Shown here: in pieces, positions 34,188 to 42,362 of the stretch
How positions within the stretch are numbered: position 1 is the first letter of the stretch
How the letters are laid out: every line of letters begins with the position of its first letter
Source: Bacillus kexueae
Lineage (GTDB): Bacteria > Bacillota > Bacilli > Bacillales > Aeribacillaceae
Direction of reading: 5' to 3'
Assembly (NCBI RefSeq): GCF_022809095.1
Contig: NZ_JALAZE010000010.1
Coordinates: 1-64,000, forward strand
DNA length: 64,000 bases
Program-made: the position numbers and the translations under genes
The notes under the pieces: generated by a model
Seen by the model: the letters and a program-made list of their open reading frames with translations, nothing else
Databases searched by the model: none
What the model was told of the DNA's origin: nothing

Positions 34188-35060
34188 ATGAATCGATTAC
34201 TGCCAGGTGAAATGGCAACTTTACAAGTAAAATCTGAAGTACCTTATGGGTATTTTTTAACGAATGGATATGAAGATGTATTGCTACATGAATCGGAGAT
34301 AAAAAGCAAGGTGAAGGTTGGAGACCAGGTAGAAGTTTTTCTCCATCACGATAGCGAAGACCGCCTTTGCGCAACAATGAAAACCCCTAAAATCACAACC
34401 GAAACATACGACTGGGTGGAAGTTGTCCATGCTGTACCCAATTTAGGCGTCTTTCTAGATATCGGACTTTCTAAAGATTTGTTATTATCAGTAGACGATC
34501 TCCCAGCAATCCCTTCTCTTTGGCCGGAGAAAGGTGACCAGCTCTACTGCTCTTTAAAGGTAGACAAACGCGGACGCCTACTAGCAAAGCTAGCGACGGA
34601 AGATATTATTATGGGTATGGCCGTAGAAGCACCGAAATCTTCTTTTAACCAAAACATTCGAGGAAGAGTGTATCGTTTATTGAAAGTCGGAAGCTTCATC
34701 CTTTCAGACGTTGGATACCGTGGATTTATCCATGAATCAGAGCGAAAACGTGAGCCACGACTCGGAGAAATCGTGGAAGGTCGAATTATCGGCGTGAAAG
34801 AAGACGGAAGCGTCAACGTCTCCCTACTACCACGTAAACATGAAGCAATTGACAAAGATGCCGATCGCATCTATCAATTTATGTTAAGCCGCAATGGCGC
34901 AATGCCGTACAGCGACAAAAGTGACCCATACGATATCCAAACGCGCTTTAACATGAGTAAAGCAGCTTTTAAACGAGCACTCGGCCGTCTTATGAAAGAA
35001 AAGAAAATCTATCAAGAAGATGGTTGGACGTATATAAATAACCAAAAAGAACGTTCCTAG
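34188..35060 (+). CDS. cvfB: CvfB-family S1 RNA-binding protein
   Basis: A 290-residue cytoplasmic protein with three S1-like OB folds and a C-terminal winged helix, as in CvfB/YitL. The first fold (EVPYGYFLTN...VLLHESEI) and the third (YRLLKVGSFILSDVGYRGFIHESE...GEIVEGRI) are clear; the winged helix includes FNMSKAAFKRALGRLMKEKKIYQ with the closing DGWTYI. CvfB-type proteins bind RNA and affect virulence or stress gene expression in Staphylococcus. RBS AAAGGAAG precedes ATG 34188. It is monocistronic with a terminator straddling its stop. Confidence 0.92.
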   Translation: MNRLLPGEMATLQVKSEVPYGYFLTNGYEDVLLHESEIKSKVKVGDQVEVFLHHDSEDRLCATMKTPKITTETYDWVEVVHAVPNLGVFLDIGLSKDLLLSVDDLPAIPSLWPEKGDQLYCSLKVDKRGRLLAKLATEDIIMGMAVEAPKSSFNQNIRGRVYRLLKVGSFILSDVGYRGFIHESERKREPRLGEIVEGRIIGVKEDGSVNVSLLPRKHEAIDKDADRIYQFMLSRNGAMPYSDKSDPYDIQTRFNMSKAAFKRALGRLMKEKKIYQEDGWTYINNQKERS

Positions 35061-35085
35061 ATTTATTCTAGGAACGTTCTTAAAT
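35047..35085. terminator. Bidirectional terminator between cvfB and galE
   Basis: A 15-bp perfect stem (35047-35061 with 35067-35081, starting AAGAACGTTCC) and a 5-nt loop. The cvfB stop lies in the left arm; T-rich DNA on both sides allows use by the convergent genes cvfB and galE. Confidence 0.85.
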
Positions 35086-35086
35086 A

Positions 35087-36130
35087 TTATTGTTTAGTTT
35101 TTGTATTTGTAACTAGTTCATTTACTTCGTAGCCATTTGGATTTAACGATTGCCATCTCCAAGAGTCCTCACACATTCTCTCAATTCCAAGTTCTGCTTT
35201 CCATCCTAGTTCTTTTTCTGCTTTAGTCGGGTCGGCATAACAAACCGCAACATCACCAGGGCGACGATCTACAACTTCATAAGGAATTTTAATTCCAGTA
35301 ACTTTCTCAAAGGCATTGACTAGCTCAAGAACACTATATCCACTGCCTGTCCCTAAATTATAAGCATCTAATCCTGTAGAGGCTAAGATTTTTTCCAATG
35401 CTTTTAAATGTCCATTTGCTAAATCCTCAACATGAATGTAGTCCCTTACTCCAGTACCATCAACTGTTGGATAGTCATTTCCAAAGACCTTCAGCTTCTC
35501 TAACTTTCCAACACCTACTTGAGTAATAAATGGCATTAAATTATTCGGTATTCCGTTAGGATCTTCTCCAATTTTCCCACTAATATGTGCTCCAATAGGG
35601 TTAAAATATCGTAATATAGCTATACTCCAATCACTATCCGAAACATAGAGATCTTGTAAAATTTCTTCAATCATTAGCTTAGTTCTACCATATGGATTTG
35701 TAGCCTGAAGTGGTGCAGTTTCCACAATTGGAACTTGTTTAGGTATTCCATAAACTGTAGCAGATGAACTAAAAACCATCTTTTTCACATTATATTCAGA
35801 CATTAATTCACATAAATGAATCGTACCTGTAATATTATTTTGATAATATTTTAGAGGCTTTTCAACTGACTCTCCTACTGCCTTATAACCCGCAAAATGT
35901 ACTACCGCATCAAATTTATTTTCTTTAAATACCAATTCAAGCTCATTTTTATTTAACAAATCTATCTGATAGAACTTAAATTCTTTACCAGTAATTTCTT
36001 TAATTCGTTTAATGGATTCATACTTACTATTAGATAGGGAGTCAACAACTACGATCTCGTGTCCTGCGTTCAATAACTGAACACAAGTGTGACTTCCAAT
36101 GTAGCCAGCTCCACCTACAATTAATATCAT
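35087..36130 (-). CDS. galE: UDP-glucose 4-epimerase
   Basis: Interconverts UDP-glucose and UDP-galactose (and possibly the N-acetyl forms). Extended SDR features: [20 protein letters not shown] at the N-terminus, [10 protein letters not shown], the catalytic SSSATVYG serine with the Y-x-x-x-K motif in [12 protein letters not shown], and the C-terminal GWKAELG. GGAGGG upstream of ATG 36130 gives 347 residues; the frame extends nine codons further without an RBS. With galU and ugd it can supply sugar nucleotides for the surface polymer. Confidence 0.96.
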   Translation of the reverse strand: MILIVGGAGYIGSHTCVQLLNAGHEIVVVDSLSNSKYESIKRIKEITGKEFKFYQIDLLNKNELELVFKENKFDAVVHFAGYKAVGESVEKPLKYYQNNITGTIHLCELMSEYNVKKMVFSSSATVYGIPKQVPIVETAPLQATNPYGRTKLMIEEILQDLYVSDSDWSIAILRYFNPIGAHISGKIGEDPNGIPNNLMPFITQVGVGKLEKLKVFGNDYPTVDGTGVRDYIHVEDLANGHLKALEKILASTGLDAYNLGTGSGYSVLELVNAFEKVTGIKIPYEVVDRRPGDVAVCYADPTKAEKELGWKAELGIERMCEDSWRWQSLNPNGYEVNELVTNTKTKQ

Positions 36131-36318
36131 CCAATTCCCTCCTGTTGTTATAATCATATTGCTTAAATTATTCTTATATTTATCAAACTAAACCATTAAC
36201 ATCCCAAAAACTCCTAACCATTATAATATACTTTAAGAGACAGTATCAATCTCGTATAAATCTGTAAAAAAATTGTCAATTAATCCATTGACTAAGTAAG
36301 AAAATCAAGGATAATATA

Positions 36319-36335
36319 TGTAAGATTTTATAACA
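36319..36335. promoter_or_regulatory. TnrA box upstream of tnrA
   Basis: TGTAAGATTTTATAACA fits the TnrA/GlnR site consensus TGTNANAWWWTMTNACA at every defined position. It lies about 62 bp before the tnrA start, implying autoregulation. Confidence 0.9.
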
Positions 36336-36397
36336 CAATATGTAATTAATAACAAAAAAATAATATAATTAGTAAAAACAAATTCGAGGTGAGTGCT

Positions 36398-36721
36398 TTG
36401 AGTGAGGAATCTTATAAAGACAAGAAAGTCATTACCATCGGCACTGTTAGTGAATTAACCGGATTATCCGAACGTCAAATTCGGTACTACGAAGAACGAA
36501 AGCTTATTTTCCCCGCCCGCACAAAACGAGGAAGTCGTAAATATTCCTTTTCAGATGTAGAGCTTCTCATGGAAATTGCCGACAAACGTGAAGATGGACT
36601 CCAAACGTATGAAATCCGCCAAGAAATGATCCGCGAGAAAAAGATAGAAGATCCAAAAGATATTCGAAAACGTATGTTAAAAGGCCAAATCAACGCAAGA
36701 TTCGGTGTTCAAAACGATTAA
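36398..36721 (+). CDS. tnrA: Nitrogen-limitation regulator TnrA (MerR family)
   Basis: A 107-residue MerR-type regulator that activates nitrogen-scavenging genes when glutamine is scarce and is held by feedback-inhibited glutamine synthetase. The N-terminal winged helix-turn-helix [26 protein letters not shown] and [23 protein letters not shown] match TnrA closely. The short C-terminal tail ([17 protein letters not shown]) is the segment that binds glutamine synthetase in TnrA. GAGG lies 8 nt before the TTG at 36398; the GTG at 36389 is inside the RBS. Its own promoter has a perfect TnrA box and the next gene, amtB, has a near-perfect one. Confidence 0.93.
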   Translation: MSEESYKDKKVITIGTVSELTGLSERQIRYYEERKLIFPARTKRGSRKYSFSDVELLMEIADKREDGLQTYEIRQEMIREKKIEDPKDIRKRMLKGQINARFGVQND

Positions 36722-36744
36722 TCCATCCCCTTCCACAAAATGTA

Positions 36745-36761
36745 TGTGAGATAAACTTACA
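36745..36761. promoter_or_regulatory. TnrA box upstream of amtB
   Basis: TGTGAGATAAACTTACA matches TGTNANAWWWTMTNACA with one deviation (position 11). It lies 70 bp before the amtB start, consistent with TnrA activation of ammonium uptake. Confidence 0.82.
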
Positions 36762-36830
36762 TAATTGTGGTAAGAAATCTCCGTCCGTGTGAAAATCAAA
36801 TTAACTTCACAACAGGAAAGGGGAAAGGTA

Positions 36831-38105
36831 ATGGATACAATGTATTTGTTGAACAGTGTTTGGGTGATGATAGCTGCAGTACTTGTCATTTTGATGATTG
36901 GTGGATTTATTCTTCTCGAGACTGGATCTACAAGAATGAAAAACGCAGGGCATATTGCAGGGAAAACCATTTTAACTTTCAGCATCGGGTCGATTGTCTT
37001 TTGGGCATTAGGATATGGGTTGATTTTTGGTGAAGGGAACGCATTCGTTGGATTAACCGATTTCTTCTATGCAGGTGGCGAAACGGAAGGTTCAAGCTTA
37101 TCAAACTCGGTCTTCTTCTTATTCCAACTTGCGTTCGCTTGCATCTCTTTAACCATTGCTTTTGGAGGATTTGCTGAACGTGCTAAACTTTCAAGTTATC
37201 TCATTTTCTCGGTCTTATTCTCAATTTGTGTATATCCTGTCATTGCACATTGGATTTGGGGTGGAGGTTGGTTAGCAGAACATGGTAAGCAAGATTTTGC
37301 CGGATCGACGGTCGTTCACTTAACAGGTGCGATGGCTGCCTTAGCTGCTACGCTTTTATTAAAACCTCGAATTGGTAAATACAATAAAGACGGTTCTGCA
37401 AATGATTTAGCTGGTCACAACCAAGTCTTCACTGCACTAAGCGTTTTACTCCTTTGGGTCGGGTGGTTCGGATTTAACGCAGGAAGTACGTTAGCTGTTG
37501 ATGGTGCCTTTTTCGGCTACGTCGCATTAAACACTAACTTAGCTGCAGCGGCTGGTACGATTGCCGCGATGTTGATTTCATGGATCGTTATGGGGAAAGC
37601 TGATGTTCCAATGATGTTAAACGGAGCACTCGCAGGACTTGTTGCCATTACAGCATCTTGTGCGTTCGTCGATGTTTGGGCTAGTGTCGTCATCGGATTT
37701 GTCGCTGGTATTCTCGTCTTCTACAGCATTCGCTTCTTTGAAGCACGTCGTATTGATGATCCGATTTTTGCCCTTTCTGTTCACGGTACGGCTGGCGTAT
37801 GGGGAACATTATCGACAGGTCTTTTCGCAACACCAGAGCTTGCATCAGTCGGAAAACCTGGATTATTTTACGGTGGCGGTTTTGAACAATTAGGCGTTCA
37901 AGCACTCGGCGTCCTGACAAGCGGATTATACGCCTTCATCGTCTCCTTTGTTCTACTCGCTGCGATGAAATTCGCATTAAACGGACTTCGCGTTACAGAG
38001 GAAGAAGAGGTCATTGGCCTTGATTTAAGTGAACACGGTAGTTACGGTTATCCAGAGATGGTAAAGGCTGAAGAACCGAACGAGGCACTTCCAAAATCGG
38101 TATAG
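36831..38105 (+). CDS. amtB: Ammonium transporter (Amt/NrgA type)
   Basis: A 424-residue channel with about 11 membrane segments. Amt motifs are seen: GGFILLETGSTRMKNAG, SLTIAFGGFAERAKLSSYL, the pore-lining DFAGSTVVHLTGA (with the conserved D and H), WFGFNAGST and FALSVHGTAGVWGTL (second pore His). AAAGGGGAAAGG precedes ATG 36831. It is the first gene of a plus-strand group amtB - DUF294-like - exonuclease, behind a TnrA box. The usual PII gene glnK/nrgB does not follow; a GlnD-like nucleotidyltransferase does. Confidence 0.95.
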   Translation: MDTMYLLNSVWVMIAAVLVILMIGGFILLETGSTRMKNAGHIAGKTILTFSIGSIVFWALGYGLIFGEGNAFVGLTDFFYAGGETEGSSLSNSVFFLFQLAFACISLTIAFGGFAERAKLSSYLIFSVLFSICVYPVIAHWIWGGGWLAEHGKQDFAGSTVVHLTGAMAALAATLLLKPRIGKYNKDGSANDLAGHNQVFTALSVLLLWVGWFGFNAGSTLAVDGAFFGYVALNTNLAAAAGTIAAMLISWIVMGKADVPMMLNGALAGLVAITASCAFVDVWASVVIGFVAGILVFYSIRFFEARRIDDPIFALSVHGTAGVWGTLSTGLFATPELASVGKPGLFYGGGFEQLGVQALGVLTSGLYAFIVSFVLLAAMKFALNGLRVTEEEEVIGLDLSEHGSYGYPEMVKAEEPNEALPKSV

Positions 38106-38118
38106 GAGGGCCATCACG

Positions 38119-39072
38119 ATGGACACCTATTCAAATATCAATGAACAAAGAGTAAACAATATAACGAATAACATGCATTCAAACCTCTCTTTAAATGCCT
38201 TTCACGATCAAATCATCACAGCGGTGGTTCAACTCGCAATTAAAAAAACAATACAAAAGAGGGGTCCCCTCCCCTCTTCTTTTTGTTTTTTCTTAATGGG
38301 GAGTGGAGGTCGAGCAGAACAAGGGGTGTGGAGTGACCAAGATCACGGCTTATTGTTTTCTTCTGAAGACAGCGAATACTTTTTAACACTTGGGGATGAA
38401 ATATCAGATGGAATGGCGATTGCCGGATATCCATATTGCGAAGGACAGGTCATGGCCCGAAACAAAAGATGGTGCCAATCGACCAATCATTTCAAACAAC
38501 AAATCACAAATTGGCTTGAAGAAGCCAGTTGGGAGTCATTGCGTCACTTTCTCACATTTTTAGACGCACGGGTATTAATCGGAGACCAAAACCTTTTAAC
38601 AGACGTGAAACAACACGCGTACACCAAAGTCATCGAGTTTCAACTTCTTCCCCGATTGTTGGAGAACACGTTACACACGAAACGAAACACGAACCTGCTC
38701 GGTCAGATCATCGTGGAGTCGAAAGGTCCGCACACAGGGGCCATCAACGTAAAAGAAGCCGCCCTACTTCCAATGATTAATGCGGCGAGATTGTTAGCTG
38801 TTGAAAGCAATTGTTTGGCAACATCGACGCTCACTCGCTTACAAGGTGTACAGGAGACCATCCTCTCACCCAAAAAGCAATTTGAATACATGCAAACATT
38901 TGAGTCTTTGTTAGCGTTTCGCCTTTTACACGCCGATCATTCATCGTATGAAAATAGCCATTATATTCACATTTCACAGTTGCCACAGCATGAAGTTTTA
39001 CGATTAAAGAAATTTTTAAAATCGGCTCATCAATTACATCTCTTCGTAAAAAAACGGTTAGGAAATAGGTGA
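38119..39072 (+). CDS. GlnD/DUF294-like putative nucleotidyltransferase
   Basis: A 317-residue soluble protein. Residues about 50-85 carry the nucleotidyltransferase motif FLMGSGGRAEQGVWSDQDHGLLF, with the GS and DxD elements of GlnD/DUF294 proteins. The C-terminal half is helical and resembles the DUF294 C-terminal output region (KEAALLPMINAARLLAV). Regulatory CBS or cyclic-nucleotide domains found in many relatives are missing, so this is a minimal form. RBS GGAGGG is at good spacing. It lies 13 bp after amtB and 4 bp before an exonuclease gene. Position suggests a role in nitrogen signalling, for instance modifying a regulator, but no target is known. Confidence 0.82.
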   Translation: MDTYSNINEQRVNNITNNMHSNLSLNAFHDQIITAVVQLAIKKTIQKRGPLPSSFCFFLMGSGGRAEQGVWSDQDHGLLFSSEDSEYFLTLGDEISDGMAIAGYPYCEGQVMARNKRWCQSTNHFKQQITNWLEEASWESLRHFLTFLDARVLIGDQNLLTDVKQHAYTKVIEFQLLPRLLENTLHTKRNTNLLGQIIVESKGPHTGAINVKEAALLPMINAARLLAVESNCLATSTLTRLQGVQETILSPKKQFEYMQTFESLLAFRLLHADHSSYENSHYIHISQLPQHEVLRLKKFLKSAHQLHLFVKKRLGNR

Positions 39073-39076
39073 TTCA

Positions 39077-39793
39077 ATGCCAAAAAATCCGATGTTTCAA
39101 TTTCTCAAACAATTTTCTACTAGAATGAACACCCATATGTTCACGGGGCTTAAAAACGGCGTAGACCCGAACCAAATATCCTTTATACGACAACTACAAA
39201 AAGAGTTAAATGAAAGCAAATTACACACACCACTTAAACAACTTGAAGTCGTTGTCATCGACTTTGAAACGACGGGATTTCATCCAGACAACGGTGACGA
39301 AATATTATCCATTGGCGCCGTTCAAATGAATGGACCTTCCATCAGGGAAGAAGCGTACTATACAGTCGTTCATCCTACTTCCCCAGTTTCTGAAACGATT
39401 CTACAGCTCACCGGTCTAACAATCGAAGAGCTCCAAAATGCCCCATCTCTTTCAGAAGTGCTCCCGTCTTTCTATTCGTTTTGCAAAAGTCGTGTGTTCA
39501 TCGCTCACCACGCCAAGCATGAAAAGCAGTTTTTGAAAAAAGCAAATCAAGACACGTTTAAAAAAACGCTGGAACATCAAATGTTGGATACGTCTTTTTT
39601 TATCCGAATCATCGACCCTTCATTAAGTGGTCAAACTCTCGAGACCTGTTGTCAAGCCTGCGAAGTCAACATATTAAAACGCCATCACGCGCTAGAAGAC
39701 GCCAAAGCCACTGCAAAGGTCTGGCAGCATATTGTAAAAACGGCAGAGCAAATAGGATGCGAAACGTTAGAGGATTTATACAAAAGCGTGTAA
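39077..39793 (+). CDS. DEDDh 3'-5' exonuclease (DnaQ/PolC-like)
   Basis: A 238-residue protein with the exonuclease motifs in order: ExoI VVVIDFETTGF (about residue 57), ExoII FIAHHAKHEKQFL (about residue 146), ExoIII HHALEDAKATAKVW with the catalytic H and D (about residue 215). This is the DEDDh set of epsilon-like proofreading exonucleases. The first 50 residues are a basic helical extension. It is the last gene of the amtB group. Its pairing with a DUF294 protein echoes the arrangement in Gammaproteobacteria where a DUF294 protein and an epsilon-like exonuclease lie next to acetate genes. Confidence 0.9.
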   Translation: MPKNPMFQFLKQFSTRMNTHMFTGLKNGVDPNQISFIRQLQKELNESKLHTPLKQLEVVVIDFETTGFHPDNGDEILSIGAVQMNGPSIREEAYYTVVHPTSPVSETILQLTGLTIEELQNAPSLSEVLPSFYSFCKSRVFIAHHAKHEKQFLKKANQDTFKKTLEHQMLDTSFFIRIIDPSLSGQTLETCCQACEVNILKRHHALEDAKATAKVWQHIVKTAEQIGCETLEDLYKSV

Positions 39794-39799
39794 CTCCTC

Positions 39800-40030
39800 T
39801 CACTTCGGCTCCATTAAGTGACGAAGTGGACCAAATAAAAACTCCGTGACGATTGATGGACTTTTTAGCATTGGGTCAAAAAGCAACCATACGCCAACAA
39901 AAAGGGCAAAAGCCGTAATAACGCCGACTGTCCATTTTTCTTTTTTCTGTTTTTTGCTCAATCGATGGGTGCTACCGTAAAAAATGAGAATCGAAATAAT
40001 CATCATCGATAGTGTGGCACCGATTTTCAT
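39800..40030 (-). CDS. Small membrane protein at the end of the germinant receptor operon
   Basis: A 76-residue protein with two membrane segments (MKIGATLSMMIISILIFYGS and VGVITAFALFVGVWLLF) and a basic loop (KKQKKEKW) between. GAAAGG lies 5 nt before ATG 40030; a GTG two codons upstream would be inside the RBS. It lies 12 bp after the Ger(x)C gene, so it is probably the fourth gene of the operon. It recalls the GerD-independent small accessory or 'D' subunits found with some GerA-type receptors, which have two membrane helices; that identity is an inference. Confidence 0.65.
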   Translation of the reverse strand: MKIGATLSMMIISILIFYGSTHRLSKKQKKEKWTVGVITAFALFVGVWLLFDPMLKSPSIVTEFLFGPLRHLMEPK

Positions 40031-40042
40031 ATACACCTTTCA

Positions 40043-41245
40043 TCACTCCTCTTTCACTTCTTCCTTCGGTACAGCTGTTGGTTGTTTCACCATTCCCTGT
40101 CTTCGGACATATACCTTAATGTCTTTTCTTACTTCCACTGTCGGAAAAATTTCTTCCCATTTATTTTTGTTTTTCTTCCACCATTTTGGATCTGCCCGAA
40201 GGACTGCATTTCCAAATCCGAGCGCGTCGGTCTGTTCTTCCTTTTGCAATTTTTGAATGGCTAAATCAATGTAATAGGCAATATCCTCTTCAGCTTTTTT
40301 CTCTAATTGCTTTACGATGGGCTCTTTTAATAAGCTCAGCTTTGATGCGTTTTGTAACACGTCATCTTCACTCCGAATATTTAAATAGACAACAGGGCGA
40401 TTGTTTTCAATTTTAGCTTGCATATCCGTCTTCGCCCGTAAATGAATCATTGAGACAGGACCTTCATTTTCATCAGGTCTTACAGTGACCATCGCCTGCT
40501 TAATTTCATCCTGAATCCACATCAACCCTCTAGATTCTTCTTGCGATAGCTTTGCCTCCATCTTTCCACCAGAAAACACCGCCAATCCATTAAGGCGGTA
40601 GCCATGGTTCGGCAAGTTCGGTGTTAATTTAGATTGTTCCACCCAAGGCATGACTGTTATTTTTCCTTCTTGGCCAAATTCATTCATAAGCTCTTTAAGG
40701 GATACTCGCATACCGATGTCTAATTCGATTAGCTCTCGTAACATTTCCGCTCGACTCTGTTCTAACACCGGCTCGGTTTCAAACAACACGTTTGCCTTTC
40801 CTTTCGTAACAAACGTAAAAGTTCGTAACCTCGTTTCGGGATGGCGTACGAAAAAATCAATATGCTCTTCTAACCCTTCTTTTGCAACTTCCTCACCGAA
40901 CAAAATAACGCGATTATGCCCCCAAAACACCTTTCGAGATAGTTTTACCTGCACTTTAGAAAGAGCATCCGCAACCGTCTCTCCTTCAGCAGATACTAGT
41001 ATTTCAGATTGACTAGATGACTGCCCTCCCATATTTCCTTCAGACTCCGTACTCATGGATTGTCCACCTCCGCCGCCTGAAGTAACCATGAGGAGAAGGC
41101 TTAATAATACCGGTTCTTCTATTCCCTTATCGATTGTAGCCCCAACAATAATAGCCAAGTCATTCACTTCTTTTCGGTCCCAACAACCACTTACTAAAGC
41201 CGTACATAAGAGCACGATAAAAGCTCGTCGAATGATTTTACCCAT
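40043..41245 (-). CDS. Ger(x)C family germinant receptor lipoprotein (C subunit)
   Basis: A 400-residue lipoprotein with signal and lipobox ALVSGCWDRKEVND, the classical N-terminus of GerAC/GerKC proteins. The mid-part LSRKVFWGHNRVILFGEEVAKEGLEEHIDFFVRHPETRL, split by turns, is the conserved Ger(x)C block, and it ends in the C-terminal beta-alpha domain. It works outside the spore inner membrane with the A and B subunits. The true start is ATG 41245 (MGKIIRRAFIV), overlapping the B-subunit stop by 8 bp; the open frame before it has no RBS. It is coupled to the upstream gene. Confidence 0.94.
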   Translation of the reverse strand: MGKIIRRAFIVLLCTALVSGCWDRKEVNDLAIIVGATIDKGIEEPVLLSLLLMVTSGGGGGQSMSTESEGNMGGQSSSQSEILVSAEGETVADALSKVQVKLSRKVFWGHNRVILFGEEVAKEGLEEHIDFFVRHPETRLRTFTFVTKGKANVLFETEPVLEQSRAEMLRELIELDIGMRVSLKELMNEFGQEGKITVMPWVEQSKLTPNLPNHGYRLNGLAVFSGGKMEAKLSQEESRGLMWIQDEIKQAMVTVRPDENEGPVSMIHLRAKTDMQAKIENNRPVVYLNIRSEDDVLQNASKLSLLKEPIVKQLEKKAEEDIAYYIDLAIQKLQKEEQTDALGFGNAVLRADPKWWKKNKNKWEEIFPTVEVRKDIKVYVRRQGMVKQPTAVPKEEVKEE

Positions 41246-42350
41246 GAATTGTAACACCCTTTTTCTTATCGAAAGCTTTTTTGATATAAGCAACGATGAG
41301 CAATAAAGTAGGAATAGCAATGTGAACTGAGATTAAATAATAAGGCGCAATTGTTCCCAAATAATGCGTAAAGGATGATATATTCGGCGTAGTCCACACA
41401 GACCATACAACACCTAAAAAAGCTAATGGAAACACCAGACTCTTATAATCAGATAACTTTAGCCACTGTGCCGTAGATAAAGCGGCAGCGTAAAAGAAAA
41501 AGGAAATTTTCATAAAAATGCTCGCAACCCAAATCATTGCAAAAACAGCTTCAATATGATCAATAAAGTCAGCTATATTAATAAACTTCGCAGCCGTTAA
41601 AACAGGATACATCAGTTTTGAAACGGATTCTCCAAACAAAAACAGACCGATAAAGTTAGACATTGCCATCGCAACTAGAACCGAGATGACGGAAATATTC
41701 CCCCATTTCTTCACATTTTCTTGATCTGTAACGAACGGTAGCAAAAAGGCAGCTAAAAAAAACTCTCCGAACCAACCGATAAAAGAAACTGACCCTTTAA
41801 ACACTGGTCCAAAGCCTTTTTCTAATATCGGAAACATATTTTTTATTTCGAGTTCGGGTAGTAGAAAAACGAATACTCCAACAATAAAGAACACTATCGT
41901 AGGCATAAATACTTGCGTAGCTCGCGCAATCACCTCTATACCGCCATAGACCGCTAAAGCCGAGACAAATAACATGGAACCAGTAATAATATAAAGAGGG
42001 GTATTCGGCAAAAACCCCCCAATTATAAACTCAGCGTACTCTCTCACGACAATTCCCAAACTATCAATGTAATAGAACAATAAAAAGGCGGTAATTAACT
42101 TCCCAATCCCTTTCCCAAGAATAGCTTCTGCATATTCCATCACGGTTTGTTTCGGATACATTTTATGGAGTGTATTGGCTACCCAAAAGGCATAAAATCC
42201 TGCCAAACACGCAACAAAAGGTGTCATCCATAAGTCTCTCCCCGCATGAGTCCCACTAATGGCCGGTACAAACAAAATCCCTGTAGCAATGACGGTTGGG
42301 TGCAAAATCAGACCCATTTGAAGAGCGGATATTTTTCCTCTTTCCAGCAT
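41238..42350 (-). CDS. GerA-type germinant receptor permease (B subunit, GerKB/GerAB-like)
   Basis: A 370-residue protein with about ten membrane helices of the APC-superfamily spore germination permease family (ArcD/ProY/GerAB). It begins LERGKISALQMGLILHPTVIATGILFVP, with the conserved ISALQ start of the first helix and the GRDLWMTPFVACLAGFYAFW second helix. It is the likely germinant-binding subunit. AAGGAGGG favours the ATG at 42350 over the one two codons upstream. It lies between the A subunit (12 bp gap) and the C subunit (overlap). Confidence 0.94.
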   Translation of the reverse strand: MLERGKISALQMGLILHPTVIATGILFVPAISGTHAGRDLWMTPFVACLAGFYAFWVANTLHKMYPKQTVMEYAEAILGKGIGKLITAFLLFYYIDSLGIVVREYAEFIIGGFLPNTPLYIITGSMLFVSALAVYGGIEVIARATQVFMPTIVFFIVGVFVFLLPELEIKNMFPILEKGFGPVFKGSVSFIGWFGEFFLAAFLLPFVTDQENVKKWGNISVISVLVAMAMSNFIGLFLFGESVSKLMYPVLTAAKFINIADFIDHIEAVFAMIWVASIFMKISFFFYAAALSTAQWLKLSDYKSLVFPLAFLGVVWSVWTTPNISSFTHYLGTIAPYYLISVHIAIPTLLLIVAYIKKAFDKKKGVTIHG

Positions 42351-42362
42351 GGACATCCCTCC

